NCBI RefSeq assembly: GCF_002101705.1
Contig: NZ_LQPC01000028.1
Span: 62,001-126,000 of the forward strand
From: Mycolicibacterium iranicum
GTDB lineage: Bacteria; Actinomycetota; Actinomycetes; Mycobacteriales; Mycobacteriaceae
Direction: 5' to 3'
Length of the DNA: 64,000 bases
Shown here: piece by piece, positions 18,237-27,362 of the stretch
Layout: each line of letters begins with the position of its first letter
How positions within the stretch are numbered: the first letter of the stretch is position 1
The notes under the pieces: generated by a model
What the model saw: only the letters and a program-made list of their open reading frames with translations
What the model was told of the DNA's origin: nothing
The model's database searches: none
Translations under genes and position numbers: made by a program

Positions 18237-18758
18237 TCAAGTCTTGACGGCGTCGACGATGGTTGCGGCGACTTGGTCGGCGTTCCTGCCTAGGGTGTCG
18301 ATGACGTGGGCCTCGGCGTGTAGCCAGGTCCGCGCCGCCTCGGCGTACACCGGCAGATGGTCGAGACGAAACGACGAGGGGCCCATCTCGATGTCGCCCT
18401 CGATCCGTTGGCGAAGTGTGTCCTGGTCGGCGTGAAGAACAAAGTGTCGCACCGGAATTCCATAGTTGGTGAGTCCTGAGTGGATTTCTCGCCAGTACTG
18501 CTCGATGAGCACCGTCATGGGTATCACCAGGGTGCCCGCGGTGTATTCGAGGACCCGGCGAGCGGTCTCCACCACAAGTGGCCTCCAGGGCGGCCAGTGC
18601 TGGAAATTGTCGGTTTCGGGAAGCCCAGGTGTGATGTCCATCAAGACTTCACCGACCGTCTCGGCGTCGAAAACCCGCGAGTCTGGCAGCAGCCTTTGCA
18701 CCAAAGCGCTGGTTGTCGTCTTACCGGCACCGTGGGTGCCGTTGATCCACACAATCAC
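18237..18758 (-). CDS. P-loop kinase-like ATPase (TmrB/adenylate-kinase-like)
   Basis: This 173-residue protein begins MIVWINGTHGAGKTTTSALV with Walker A GTHGAGKTT at residues 7-15. A DAETVGEVLMD segment, then VRHFVLHAD and a C-terminal HVIDT follow the small nucleotide-kinase/TmrB-like layout. TmrB-type proteins are linked to tunicamycin resistance; most relatives are unassigned. It lies upstream of the histidine phosphatase on the same strand, 78 bases apart, and might be co-transcribed. Confidence 0.8.
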   Translation of the reverse strand: MIVWINGTHGAGKTTTSALVQRLLPDSRVFDAETVGEVLMDITPGLPETDNFQHWPPWRPLVVETARRVLEYTAGTLVIPMTVLIEQYWREIHSGLTNYGIPVRHFVLHADQDTLRQRIEGDIEMGPSSFRLDHLPVYAEAARTWLHAEAHVIDTLGRNADQVAATIVDAVKT

Positions 18759-18969
18759 ACACCGACATTAAGCCCACTGTCGATCACGCGGGCCAGACGT
18801 TCGCCCTGGTAAAACAGGGTGTGAGCTGCACGCGGCGTCTGCCAAAACCCGGAAATGACACCTCCGCCTCGGGCTCCTCCGCGCAGCGACTCCTGACGAT
18901 GAATAGTCCGTCGTCGAGATGGCCCGCTACGCCTGGCTTTCGAAGACCGGCTCATTCGGCACCGGACGA

Positions 18970-19200
18970 CAACGAGGTGATGGAGATGCTCCCGCCCCTT
19001 GCGCTGCGACGCCGCGGGTGGGCCGCTCCAGAGCTACGCATCGCCGTTGCACCGGGGCACCGCGGTGCCGGGATCGGAGGCATGTTGCTCGACGCCCTCT
19101 TGGCTGATCTCGCCGAAGATCACGCCTGGGTGCTCGGACTCTCCGCCGCGAGAGCATCTAACCGGGCCTCTTTTGGTGCTCATCCCGCCCGAGCCCTAGG
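18970..19200 (+). pseudogene. GNAT acetyltransferase remnant
   Basis: In one plus-strand frame the segment around 19030-19160 reads PELRIAVAPGHRGAGIGGML, then LDALLADLAEDHAWVLGLS. This is the acetyl-CoA-binding motif A of a GNAT acetyltransferase (R-G-A-G-I-G). Before and after it the frame has no matching domain and then runs into the tRNA-Leu region. Only about 60-75 residues of the ~150-residue fold remain, so it is most likely a decayed gene. Confidence 0.6.
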
Positions 19201-19235
19201 TCACGCGGTTCAGCATTTGCCCGCCAAACACAAAA

Positions 19236-19261
19236 GTCACGAACCATTTCTGGTTCGTGAC
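19236..19261 (-). terminator. Rho-independent terminator of tRNA-Leu
   Basis: A 10-bp stem (19236-19245 with 19252-19261) closes a 6-base loop. On the minus strand it is followed by TTTTG. It lies about 30 bases past the tRNA-Leu 3' end and is related in sequence to the hairpin at 8994-9029. Confidence 0.8.
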
Positions 19262-19294
19262 CTTAGCGCCTGGAGTTCGTGGAACTCCTCGTGG

Positions 19295-19377
19295 TGGGCG
19301 AAGGGGGACTTGAACCCCCACGTCCCGAAGGACACTGGCACCTGAAGCCAGCGCGTCTGCCATTCCGCCACTCGCCC
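19295..19377 (-). tRNA. tRNA-Leu (anticodon CAG)
   Basis: The minus strand folds as an 83-nt class II tRNA. The acceptor is GGGCGAG with TTCGCCC, the anticodon loop TTCAGGT lies in a CTGGC/GCCAG stem, the long variable arm is GTCCTTCGGGAC, and the T-loop is GTTCAAGTC. CCA is encoded just after the discriminator A, at 19292-19294. It is read divergently from fhaA. Confidence 0.96.
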
Positions 19378-19626
19378 GAAACAACCGGGGGAGCCTATCA
19401 CGCAGGCAACCCCACTTCCCAACCGTACTGGCGCACCCCCGGGATCTCCAAAACCAGCGTGGACGCGTCCGTGACCTGCACAGATGCGATTCTCAGAGAT
19501 TTGTTTGTCCCTGGTGGGTACAGAGGGCCGATAGCATGCATGCAAGCATTGCTGCCAGCCGACACGCTGGTGGCTGACAACGCACGGGTGAAAACCCTGC
19601 ACATAGAGAGGGAGGCGATCGGGGTC

Positions 19627-20994
19627 ATGGGACTAGTCGGCCGCTTCGAGCGCAAGCTTGAGGATTCGGTCGGCAATGCCTTCGCCCGGGTGTTCGGAGG
19701 ATCAATAGTCCCGCAGGAAGTGGAGTCGCTGCTTCGCCGCGAGGCCGACATCGGTGCCCGCGAGCTGCACGGCGGCCGCGTTTTGGCCCCGAACGACTAC
19801 GTCATTACCCTCAGTGTGCCTGACTATCACAAAGTGATCGCCGACCCGGACATCACCGCGACCACCTTCGCCAAGCACTTGGAGGGATACATCCATGAGC
19901 AGGGATGGCAAACGTATGGTGATGTGGTCGTCAGATTCGAGCAGTCACCCAGCCTGCACACCGGACAGTTTCGCGCGCGTGGCGCGGTCAATCCCGACGC
20001 GACCACAGTCGAACCCGCTCCACCCCCACGAGACGTCACGTCCCACGCAGAACCAGGAGTACCAGCGATGACCGACAATCCGAGCTACCGCGCCGGCCAG
20101 GGACAGGGTCGGCCCGAGGACGAGTATTACAACCGCGGCGAGGACCAGCGCGGCTACCCGCCTGCCGAGCAGGGCTACCCGCCGCAGGGCGACCACGGTT
20201 ACCCGCCCCGCGGCGGTTACCCGGAGCAGGGCGGTTACCCGGAGCAGGGCGGTTACCCGGAGCAGAGCCGCTACCCCGACCAGGGCGGCTACCCGCCGCC
20301 GCCGTCGTACGAGCAGCGCCCGCCCGCGGGCTACGGACCGCCGTCGGGCAACTATCCCCCGCAGTCGTACGAGCAGCGTCCGCCCGGCGGTTACGGCCCC
20401 CCTCCCGGTGGGCAGCCCGGCTACGGTGCTCCTCCTAATGACTACGACTACGGGCGTCAGGGCGGCTACCCCGATCGCGGCGGCTATCCGGATCAGGGTG
20501 GCTACCCCGACCAGGGCGGCTATGGCCAGCAGTCCTACGGCCGCCAGGACTACGCACAGCCCGACTACGGACGCTACGGCGAGGCCCCTGCCGGATACGC
20601 GGACCAGGGCTATGGCGATCAGGGCTATGGCGATCAGGGTTACGGCGCCCCGGCCCAGCAGGGCGGCTACGGCGGCTACGGCGCCGGTCAGGGCGACTAC
20701 CCGGGTGGTGCCACCGTCACCCTGCAGCTCGACGACGGCAGCGGGCGTACCTACCAGCTGCGCGAAGGCGCCAATGTGATCGGCCGCGGGCAGGATGCTC
20801 AGTTCCGGCTTCCGGACACGGGTGTGTCACGACGCCACCTGGAGATCCGCTGGGACGGTCAGGTCGCGCTATTGTCAGACCTCAATTCCACCAACGGCAC
20901 GACGGTGAACAACGCTCCGGTGCAAGAGTGGCAGCTGGCCGACGGCGACGTCATCCGGCTGGGGCACTCCGAGATCATCGTCCGCGTTCACTGA
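19627..20994 (+). CDS. fhaA: FHA domain-containing protein FhaA
   Basis: This 455-residue protein begins MGLVGRFERKLEDSVGNAFA and has an N-terminal DUF3662 domain (to about 125). A long Gly/Tyr/Pro/Gln-rich linker with GGYPEQ repeats covers about 140-350. The C-terminal FHA domain has phosphothreonine-binding residues in GRGQDAQFRLPDTGVSRRH and NSTNGTTVNN. In mycobacteria FhaA binds phosphorylated MviN/MurJ and PBPA, linking PknB to peptidoglycan synthesis. It is first in the fhaA-pknB operon. ATG at 19627 is chosen by homology; the frame continues upstream through the tRNA region and is not used. Confidence 0.96.
   Translation: MGLVGRFERKLEDSVGNAFARVFGGSIVPQEVESLLRREADIGARELHGGRVLAPNDYVITLSVPDYHKVIADPDITATTFAKHLEGYIHEQGWQTYGDVVVRFEQSPSLHTGQFRARGAVNPDATTVEPAPPPRDVTSHAEPGVPAMTDNPSYRAGQGQGRPEDEYYNRGEDQRGYPPAEQGYPPQGDHGYPPRGGYPEQGGYPEQGGYPEQSRYPDQGGYPPPPSYEQRPPAGYGPPSGNYPPQSYEQRPPGGYGPPPGGQPGYGAPPNDYDYGRQGGYPDRGGYPDQGGYPDQGGYGQQSYGRQDYAQPDYGRYGEAPAGYADQGYGDQGYGDQGYGAPAQQGGYGGYGAGQGDYPGGATVTLQLDDGSGRTYQLREGANVIGRGQDAQFRLPDTGVSRRHLEIRWDGQVALLSDLNSTNGTTVNNAPVQEWQLADGDVIRLGHSEIIVRVH
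20212..20268 (+). repeat. Tandem 18-bp repeat in fhaA linker
   Basis: Three consecutive units encode GGYPEQ within the disordered linker of FhaA. Further GGYPDQ and GDQGY units occur downstream (about 20461-20650). Such in-frame repeats can change copy number without breaking the reading frame. Confidence 0.75.
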
Positions 20995-21057
20995 GGACTG
21001 GCCTCGACGCCCCAGTAATGTGGCGGTGCCGAAAGGACGGGACGGAGAGGACGTCAG

Positions 21058-21525
21058 ATGCAGGGGCTTGTTCTGCAGCTGACCCGTGTCGGCTTCCTGT
21101 TGCTGCTGTGGCTGTTCATCTGGTCTGTGCTGCGCATCCTGCGCACCGACATCTATGCGCCCACCGGCGCGGTGATGGTGCGACGCGGGCTGGCGCTGCG
21201 CGGCTCGTTGCTGCCCAACCGTCAGCGCAGGACGGTGCCGCGCCAGCTGGTGGTGACCGAGGGCGCCCTGGCGGGCACCCGCATCCCGCTGGGAACCCAA
21301 CCCGTGCTGATCGGCCGGGCCGATGATTCCACTCTCGTGCTGACCGACGATTACGCCTCGACGCGCCACGCCAGGCTCTCACCGCGAGGTCCGGAATGGT
21401 ATGTAGAGGACCTAGGATCGACCAACGGCACATACCTCGACAGGGCGAAGGTGACGACAGCGGTACGAGTTCCGATGGGCACACCGGTGCGAATCGGCAA
21501 GACGGTGATCGAGCTGCGCCCGTGA
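21058..21525 (+). CDS. fhaB: FHA domain-containing protein FhaB (FipA)
   Basis: This 155-residue protein has one N-terminal membrane helix (VGFLLLLWLFIWSVLRILR, residues about 11-29). The C-terminal FHA domain has GRADDSTLVL, DDYASTRHARL and GSTNGTYLD, the phosphothreonine-binding pattern. In M. tuberculosis the equivalent (FipA) links PknA signalling and FtsZ/FtsQ at the septum. It lies between fhaA and pstP in the conserved operon. Confidence 0.95.
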   Translation: MQGLVLQLTRVGFLLLLWLFIWSVLRILRTDIYAPTGAVMVRRGLALRGSLLPNRQRRTVPRQLVVTEGALAGTRIPLGTQPVLIGRADDSTLVLTDDYASTRHARLSPRGPEWYVEDLGSTNGTYLDRAKVTTAVRVPMGTPVRIGKTVIELRP

Positions 21526-21547
21526 CGCCGCGCACCCGAGGAGCGAT

Positions 21548-23116
21548 GTGACGCTCGTACTTCGATATGCGGCCCGCAGCGACCGGGGGTTGGTGCGCGC
21601 CAACAACGAGGATTCCGTCTACGCGGGGGCCCGCCTGCTCGCGCTCGCCGACGGCATGGGCGGTCACGCGGCCGGCGAGGTGGCCTCGCAGCTGGTGATC
21701 GCCGCTCTTGCACACCTCGACGACGACGAGCCCGGTGGCGATCTGCTCAGCAAGCTCGATTCCGCGGTCCGCGAGGGCAACTCGGCGATCGCCGCGCACG
21801 TCGAGGCAGACCCCGAACTCGAGGGCATGGGCACCACGCTGACCGCGATCTTGTTCGCCGGAAACCGCCTCGGCCTTGTGCACATCGGCGATTCGCGCGG
21901 CTACATGTTGCGCGACGGTGAGCTCACCCAGATCACCAAGGACGACACCTTCGTCCAGACCCTGGTCGACGAAGGCCGGATCACCGCCGAGGAGGCGCAC
22001 AGCCATCCGCAGCGCTCGCTGATCATGCGTGCGCTCACCGGCCACGAAGTCGAACCCACGCTCATCATGCGTGAGGCCCGCGCCGGCGATCGCTATCTGC
22101 TCTGCTCCGACGGCCTGTCCGATCCGGTCAGCCAGGAGACCATCGCCGAGGCGCTCCAGATCGAGGACGTCGCCGAAAGCGCGGACCGGCTCATCGAATT
22201 GGCGCTGCGCGGCGGTGGACCCGACAACGTCACCGTGGTGGTTGCCGACGTCGTCGACTACGACTACGGGCAGACGCAGCCGATCCTGGCGGGCGCCGTA
22301 TCCGGCGACGACGATCAGAGCGCACCACCGAACACCGCCGCAGGCCGCGCGTCGGCATTCAATCCCAAACGCAACGCCGCCAAACGCGTTGTGCCGCAAC
22401 CCGAAGAGCCGCCGCCGCGCCCCCGGTCCCGGCGGCGCATGATCATCGCCGCGACGGTGCTGGTCCTGGTGGTGCTGGCAGGCCTGGCAGTCGGACGCGA
22501 GATCGTGCGGAACAACTACTACGTCAGCGAGCACGACGGCACCGTCTCGATCATGCGGGGTGTTCAGGGCTCCTTCCTCGGAGTCGCCTTGCAGGAGCCT
22601 TATCTCCTCGGATGTCTGAACAGCCGCAACGAACTCTCTCTCATCAGCGCCGGACAAGCCGGTGGCAATCTGGACTGCCGACTTCTGAGCGTCGGCGACA
22701 TGCGTCCCCCCGAGCGGGCCCAGGTCATCGCGGGTCTCCCGTCGGGTTCCCTCGACGAGGCGATCAGCCAGATCGAGGAACTCTCCCGCAGCTCCGTGCT
22801 TCCGGTCTGCGCACCTCCGGCACGGCCGTCGACGGCTTCGCCCGCACCATCACCACGTCCAGCGCCCTCCCCCGGCGCTACCACCACGACGGCCAGGTCC
22901 GGCGCACCGGAAACGTCTGAGCCGAGAGCGAATCCGACCACCACACCGCCGGCGACGCCGCGCACCTCGGGCGCCGCCCCGTCACCCTCGCCGGGCCCAG
23001 GTTCGCCCACCCCCGGTTCACCGGTGCCATCCCCGCCGCCGTCCCCTTCGCCGACGGTGACGGCACTCCCTCCCCCACCACCTGAGCCGGGAACGAACTG
23101 CCGGGAAGTCTCATGA
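21548..23116 (+). CDS. pstP: Ser/Thr protein phosphatase PstP (PP2C family)
   Basis: This is a 522-residue PP2C phosphatase. The metal-binding motifs are in the catalytic domain (residues about 1-240): NNEDSVYAG, LADGMGGHAAGE, HIGDSRGY, LCSDGLSDPV and GGPDNVTVVV. One membrane helix lies at about 298-316, followed by an extracellular domain that ends in a long Pro/Ser/Thr-rich tail. It reverses phosphorylation by PknA/PknB. The start is GTG at 21548. It overlaps rodA by 4 bases. Confidence 0.97.
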   Translation: MTLVLRYAARSDRGLVRANNEDSVYAGARLLALADGMGGHAAGEVASQLVIAALAHLDDDEPGGDLLSKLDSAVREGNSAIAAHVEADPELEGMGTTLTAILFAGNRLGLVHIGDSRGYMLRDGELTQITKDDTFVQTLVDEGRITAEEAHSHPQRSLIMRALTGHEVEPTLIMREARAGDRYLLCSDGLSDPVSQETIAEALQIEDVAESADRLIELALRGGGPDNVTVVVADVVDYDYGQTQPILAGAVSGDDDQSAPPNTAAGRASAFNPKRNAAKRVVPQPEEPPPRPRSRRRMIIAATVLVLVVLAGLAVGREIVRNNYYVSEHDGTVSIMRGVQGSFLGVALQEPYLLGCLNSRNELSLISAGQAGGNLDCRLLSVGDMRPPERAQVIAGLPSGSLDEAISQIEELSRSSVLPVCAPPARPSTASPAPSPRPAPSPGATTTTARSGAPETSEPRANPTTTPPATPRTSGAAPSPSPGPGSPTPGSPVPSPPPSPSPTVTALPPPPPEPGTNCREVS

Positions 23117-24525
23117 CCACCCAGCCGCAGCCTCTCGTCGCGGTGACTCCAGCGCTACCGAACCGCCGCAATGCCGAGCTCTTTCTGCTCGGCTTCGCCG
23201 CGGTGATCACCACGATCGCGCTGTTGCTCGTCGAGGCCAACCAGGAGCAGGGGCTGCGCTGGGATCTGATCCAGTACACCGTCGCCTATCTCGCACTGTT
23301 CACCGGTGCGCATCTGGCGGTCCGGCGCTTCGCCCCGTATGCCGACCCGCTGCTGCTTCCTGTGGTCGCACTGCTGAATGGCTTGGGGCTGGTCATGATT
23401 CACCGCCTCGACCTGGCCGAGGGGCAGCCATTGGCCCAGGGTCTGGGCGGCACCGCCAATCAGCAGATGCTGTGGACCCTCGTCGGCGTCATCGGGTTCT
23501 CCGCCATCGTGATCTTTCTGCGCGATCACCGCGTGCTGTCGCGGTACGGCTACGTGTGCGGTTTGGTCGGGCTGATCCTGCTGGCGATCCCCGCCGTCCT
23601 GCCCCGAAGCATGTCCGAGCAGAACGGCGCCAAGATCTGGATTCAGTTCGAAGGCTTCTCGATTCAGCCCGCAGAGTTCTCCAAGATCCTGCTACTCATC
23701 TTCTTCGCCGCCGTCCTTGTCTCCAAGCGCAGCCTGTTCACCAGCGCCGGCAAGCACGTTCTCGGAATGGACCTGCCCCGCCCCCGCGACCTTGCGCCGC
23801 TGCTGGCCGCCTGGATCGCGTCGATCGGCGTGATGATCTTCGAGAAGGATCTCGGGACGTCGCTGTTGCTCTACGCGTCCTTCCTCGTGATGGTCTACAT
23901 CGCCACGGAGCGGTTCAGCTGGGTTGTGTTGGGCCTCGGCCTGTTCGCGGCCGGCAGCATCGCCGCCTATTACGCATTCGACCATGTGCGCGTGCGCGTC
24001 CAGACGTGGCGCGACCCGTTCGCCGACCCCGACGGCGCCGGATACCAGATGGTGCAGTCCCTCTTCAGCTTCGCGACCGGGGGCATCTTCGGCACCGGTC
24101 TGGGCAACGGGCAGCCCGGGACGGTGCCCGCGGCGTCGACAGACTTCATCATTGCTGCCATCGGGGAAGAGCTTGGCCTGGTTGGACTTTCGGCCGTCCT
24201 GATGCTGTACACCATCGTGATCATCCGCGGTCTCCGCACAGCGATCGCGGTCCGTGACAGCTTCGGCAAGCTACTGGCAGCAGGCTTGGCGGCCACACTG
24301 GCCATTCAACTTTTCATCGTCGTCGGCGGTGTCACGAAGCTCATCCCGTTGACGGGTCTGACGACGCCGTGGATGTCCTACGGCGGCTCGTCTCTGGTGG
24401 CCAACTACCTGTTGCTGGCGATCCTGGTCCGCATCTCGCACAACGCCCGCAAACCCATCGTCACCACGGGGCTTCCGGTGGGCAACATCGCGGGAGCCAG
24501 TACCGAGGTGATCCAAAAGGTATGA
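23113..24525 (+). CDS. rodA: Peptidoglycan glycosyltransferase RodA (SEDS family)
   Basis: This 470-residue polytopic SEDS protein has about 10-12 helices. It contains the family signatures IQPAEFSKI, FEKDLGTSLLLYASFLVMVY (with the catalytic Asp region) and TTPWMSYGGSSLVANY near the C terminus. It polymerises lipid II during elongation and pairs with a class B PBP, here PbpA directly downstream with a 4-base overlap. ATG at 23113 overlaps the pstP stop. Confidence 0.96.
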   Translation: MTTQPQPLVAVTPALPNRRNAELFLLGFAAVITTIALLLVEANQEQGLRWDLIQYTVAYLALFTGAHLAVRRFAPYADPLLLPVVALLNGLGLVMIHRLDLAEGQPLAQGLGGTANQQMLWTLVGVIGFSAIVIFLRDHRVLSRYGYVCGLVGLILLAIPAVLPRSMSEQNGAKIWIQFEGFSIQPAEFSKILLLIFFAAVLVSKRSLFTSAGKHVLGMDLPRPRDLAPLLAAWIASIGVMIFEKDLGTSLLLYASFLVMVYIATERFSWVVLGLGLFAAGSIAAYYAFDHVRVRVQTWRDPFADPDGAGYQMVQSLFSFATGGIFGTGLGNGQPGTVPAASTDFIIAAIGEELGLVGLSAVLMLYTIVIIRGLRTAIAVRDSFGKLLAAGLAATLAIQLFIVVGGVTKLIPLTGLTTPWMSYGGSSLVANYLLLAILVRISHNARKPIVTTGLPVGNIAGASTEVIQKV

Positions 24526-25997
24526 ACACGTCGCTGCGCCGAATCTCCGTGATGATCATGGCTTTGATCGTGCTGCTGTTGGCCAATGCAACGCTGACAC
24601 AGGTTTTCACCGCCGACGGGTTGCGGTCGGATCCGCGTAATCAGCGGGTGCTTCTCGACGAGTACTCCCGCCAGCGTGGCCAGATCTCCGCGGGCGGTCA
24701 GCTGCTCGCGTATTCGGTGTCGACCGAGGGCCGGTTCCGATTCTTGCGCGTCTATCCAAACCCGATGACGTACGCGCCCGTGACGGGTTTCTACTCGTTG
24801 AGCTACTCGAGCTCCGGGCTGGAGCGCGCCGAGGACACCATTCTCAACGGTTCCGACGAGCGTCTGTTCGGTCGCAGGCTCGCCGACTTCTTCACCGGGC
24901 GTGACCCCCGCGGGGGCAATGTCGCCACCACCATCAACCCCGAGGTCCAACAGGCCGCATGGGATGCGATGGAGGACGGCTGCAACGGGCCGTGCAAAGG
25001 CGCCGTGGTCGCGCTGGAACCGTCCACCGGAAAGATCCTCGCGCTGGTCTCCGCGCCGTCCTACGACCCAAACCTGTTGGCTACACACGACATTGCCCAG
25101 CAGGCCGAGGCGTGGCAGCGGCTGCGTGACGACCCCGACTCACCGCTGCTGAACCGCGCCATCTCCGAGACCTACCCGCCCGGGTCGACGTTCAAGGTGA
25201 TCACCACCGCGTCGGCGCTGCAGGCAGGGGCAACACCTCAGACGCAGTTGACCGCGGCCCCGCAGATCCCGCTGCCCGACAGCACGGCGACGCTGGAGAA
25301 CTTCGGCGGCACACCCTGCGGCGGCGGGCCGACGACGACGCTCGAGTACGCCTTCGCGCACTCGTGCAATACCGCGTTCGTCCAACTCGGCATCGACACC
25401 GGTGGCGACGAGTTGCGCTCGACCGCGCTCGGATTCGGGGTCGGCGCGCTGGCCCCGACGATCCCGCTGCAGGTGGCTGAATCCACGGTCGGGCCGATCG
25501 CCGACGAGGCCGCACTCGGCATGTCCAGCATCGGACAAAAGGATGTCGCGTTGACGCCCCTGCAAAACGCGATGGTCGCCGCGACCATCGCGAACAAGGG
25601 CGTCACGATGCGCCCCTACCTCGTGGACAGTCTGAAGGGCCCCGACTTGGCGAACATCGCCACCACCGCCCCCTCTGAAGAGCAGCGGGCGGTGCCAGAG
25701 CAGGTCGCAGATACACTTACGGACTTGATGGTCGCCGCCGAGCAGGTGACTCAGCAGAAGGGAGCCATCGCCGGCGTGCAGATCGCATCCAAGACCGGCA
25801 CTGCGGAGCACGGCACGGATCCGCGCAATACGCCGCCGCATGCCTGGTATATCGCCTTTGCGCCCGCTCAGGCACCCAAAGTCGCGGTCGCGGTGCTCGT
25901 CGAGAACGGCGGGGATCGCCTGTCGGCGACGGGCGGCGAGCTGGCTGCGCCGATCGGGCGCGCGACGATCGCGGCCGCGCTGCAGGAGGCCTCGTGA
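24522..25997 (+). CDS. pbpA: Penicillin-binding protein A, transpeptidase
   Basis: This 491-residue class B PBP has an N-terminal membrane anchor (ISVMIMALIVLLLANATL). The active-site STFK motif has its Ser at residue 222, matching the known PBPA position, with SCN (HSCN) and KTG (SKTGTAEHG) motifs further on. It cross-links peptidoglycan and is a known PknB substrate and FhaA partner in mycobacteria. ATG at 24522 overlaps the rodA stop; the longer frame upstream lies inside rodA. Confidence 0.96.
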   Translation: MNTSLRRISVMIMALIVLLLANATLTQVFTADGLRSDPRNQRVLLDEYSRQRGQISAGGQLLAYSVSTEGRFRFLRVYPNPMTYAPVTGFYSLSYSSSGLERAEDTILNGSDERLFGRRLADFFTGRDPRGGNVATTINPEVQQAAWDAMEDGCNGPCKGAVVALEPSTGKILALVSAPSYDPNLLATHDIAQQAEAWQRLRDDPDSPLLNRAISETYPPGSTFKVITTASALQAGATPQTQLTAAPQIPLPDSTATLENFGGTPCGGGPTTTLEYAFAHSCNTAFVQLGIDTGGDELRSTALGFGVGALAPTIPLQVAESTVGPIADEAALGMSSIGQKDVALTPLQNAMVAATIANKGVTMRPYLVDSLKGPDLANIATTAPSEEQRAVPEQVADTLTDLMVAAEQVTQQKGAIAGVQIASKTGTAEHGTDPRNTPPHAWYIAFAPAQAPKVAVAVLVENGGDRLSATGGELAAPIGRATIAAALQEAS

Positions 25998-26062
25998 GCC
26001 GAGGCCTCGTGAGCCGCCATGCCGGAGGCATGAAATGAGCCACCATGCCGGAGGCATGAAAT
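25985..26062 (+). repeat. Nested tandem duplications at the pbpA-pknA junction
   Basis: A 15-bp unit (GAGGCCTCGTGAGCC, second copy at 26001-26015) is duplicated across the pbpA stop codon. It is followed by two 26-bp units at 26011-26036 and 26037-26062 that differ at one base. Each 26-bp unit ends AAAT-GAGCC and carries the GGAGG ribosome-binding site, so the pknA site is present twice. Confidence 0.85.
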
Positions 26063-27362
26063 GAGCCCAAGAGTCGGTGTGACCCTCTCCGGCCGGTATC
26101 GGCTGCAGCGGCTGATCGCCACGGGCGGCATGGGCCAGGTGTGGGAAGGTGTCGATTCGCGGCTGGGCCGCCGGGTCGCGATCAAGGTCCTCAAGGCCGA
26201 GTATTCGACCGACGCCGAATTCGTCGAGCGCTTCCGCGCCGAAGCACGCACGGTCGCGATGCTCAACCATCCCGGGATTGCCGGGGTGTACGACTACGGC
26301 GAGACCGACATCGACGGCGAGGGACGTACCGCCTACCTGGTGATGGAGCTCGTCAACGGTGAACCGCTGAACTCGGTGATCAAGCGGACCGGTCGGCTTT
26401 CGCTGCGGCACGCGCTCGACATGCTCGAGCAGACGGGCCGGGCACTCCAGGTCGCCCACACCGCGGGTTTGGTGCACCGCGACGTGAAGCCCGGCAACAT
26501 CCTCATCACGCCCACCGGCCAGGTGAAGCTGACCGACTTCGGCATCGCCAAGGCCGTCGACGCCGCTCCGGTCACCCAGACCGGCATGGTGATGGGCACG
26601 GCGCAGTACATCGCCCCCGAACAGGCGCTCGGCCATGACGCCACCGCGGCCAGCGACGTCTATTCGCTCGGCGTGGTCGGCTACGAAGCAGTGTCGGGTA
26701 AGCGGCCGTTCACAGGCGACGGTGCATTGACCGTGGCGATGAAGCACATCAAAGAGACTCCTCCCCCGCTGCCCGCCGATCTCCCGCCGAATGTTCGCGA
26801 GCTGATCGAGATCACGCTCGTGAAGAACCCCGGCATGCGCTACAAGTCCGGTGGGCCGTTCGCCGATGCCGTCGCCGCCGTGCGTGCCGGCCGCAGGCCC
26901 CCGCGGCCGAATGCCGCGCCCTCGATCGGCCGCGCCGCGCCGGCCGCGGTGCCGCCCGCCATAGCCAACAGGCCGCCGGAGGCGACCGGTCGCGCACCCG
27001 CTCCCACGTCGCGCACGCGGGCGACGGGCAGCCACCACCGGTCGCCCCAGCCTGCGCGACGGACGTTCTCGTCGGGCCAGCGGGCGCTGCTGTGGGCCGC
27101 GGGTGTACTCGGCGCGCTGGCGATCGTCATCGCGATCCTCATCGTCCTCAACGCTCAGGACCGCAAGGACCGCCCCGCTCCGACGACGATCACCGAGACA
27201 CCCAGTAGCCAGACTTCCGCTCCGGAGGCGCCGCCGGAGACCCCGGGCGCAGCACCCCCGGTGATACGCGATCATGAACCCGACCGAAATTGGGTATCCC
27301 GACCCGTTGACGAGGCATCACCGTCGGTGATGCTGCACGCTTCAGAACAGATATTGCGATGA
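26061..27362 (+). CDS. pknA: Ser/Thr protein kinase PknA
   Basis: This is a 433-residue Hanks-type kinase. Its glycine loop is [12 protein letters not shown], catalytic Lys in [12 protein letters not shown] motif [12 protein letters not shown] motif TDFGIAK and APE-like motif IAPEQAL. A Pro-rich juxtamembrane segment (about 275-335) leads to one helix ([20 protein letters not shown]) and a short exterior tail. It phosphorylates cell-division and cell-wall proteins. ATG at 26061 is preceded by GGAGG within the duplicated unit; the stop overlaps pknB by 4 bases. Confidence 0.97.
   Translation: MSPRVGVTLSGRYRLQRLIATGGMGQVWEGVDSRLGRRVAIKVLKAEYSTDAEFVERFRAEARTVAMLNHPGIAGVYDYGETDIDGEGRTAYLVMELVNGEPLNSVIKRTGRLSLRHALDMLEQTGRALQVAHTAGLVHRDVKPGNILITPTGQVKLTDFGIAKAVDAAPVTQTGMVMGTAQYIAPEQALGHDATAASDVYSLGVVGYEAVSGKRPFTGDGALTVAMKHIKETPPPLPADLPPNVRELIEITLVKNPGMRYKSGGPFADAVAAVRAGRRPPRPNAAPSIGRAAPAAVPPAIANRPPEATGRAPAPTSRTRATGSHHRSPQPARRTFSSGQRALLWAAGVLGALAIVIAILIVLNAQDRKDRPAPTTITETPSSQTSAPEAPPETPGAAPPVIRDHEPDRNWVSRPVDEASPSVMLHASEQILR

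Noticed and set aside
25140..27275. 711-codon minus-strand frame opposite pbpA and pknA
   Set aside because: Very long but only an antisense artefact of GC-biased third positions; both plus-strand genes are unmistakable.
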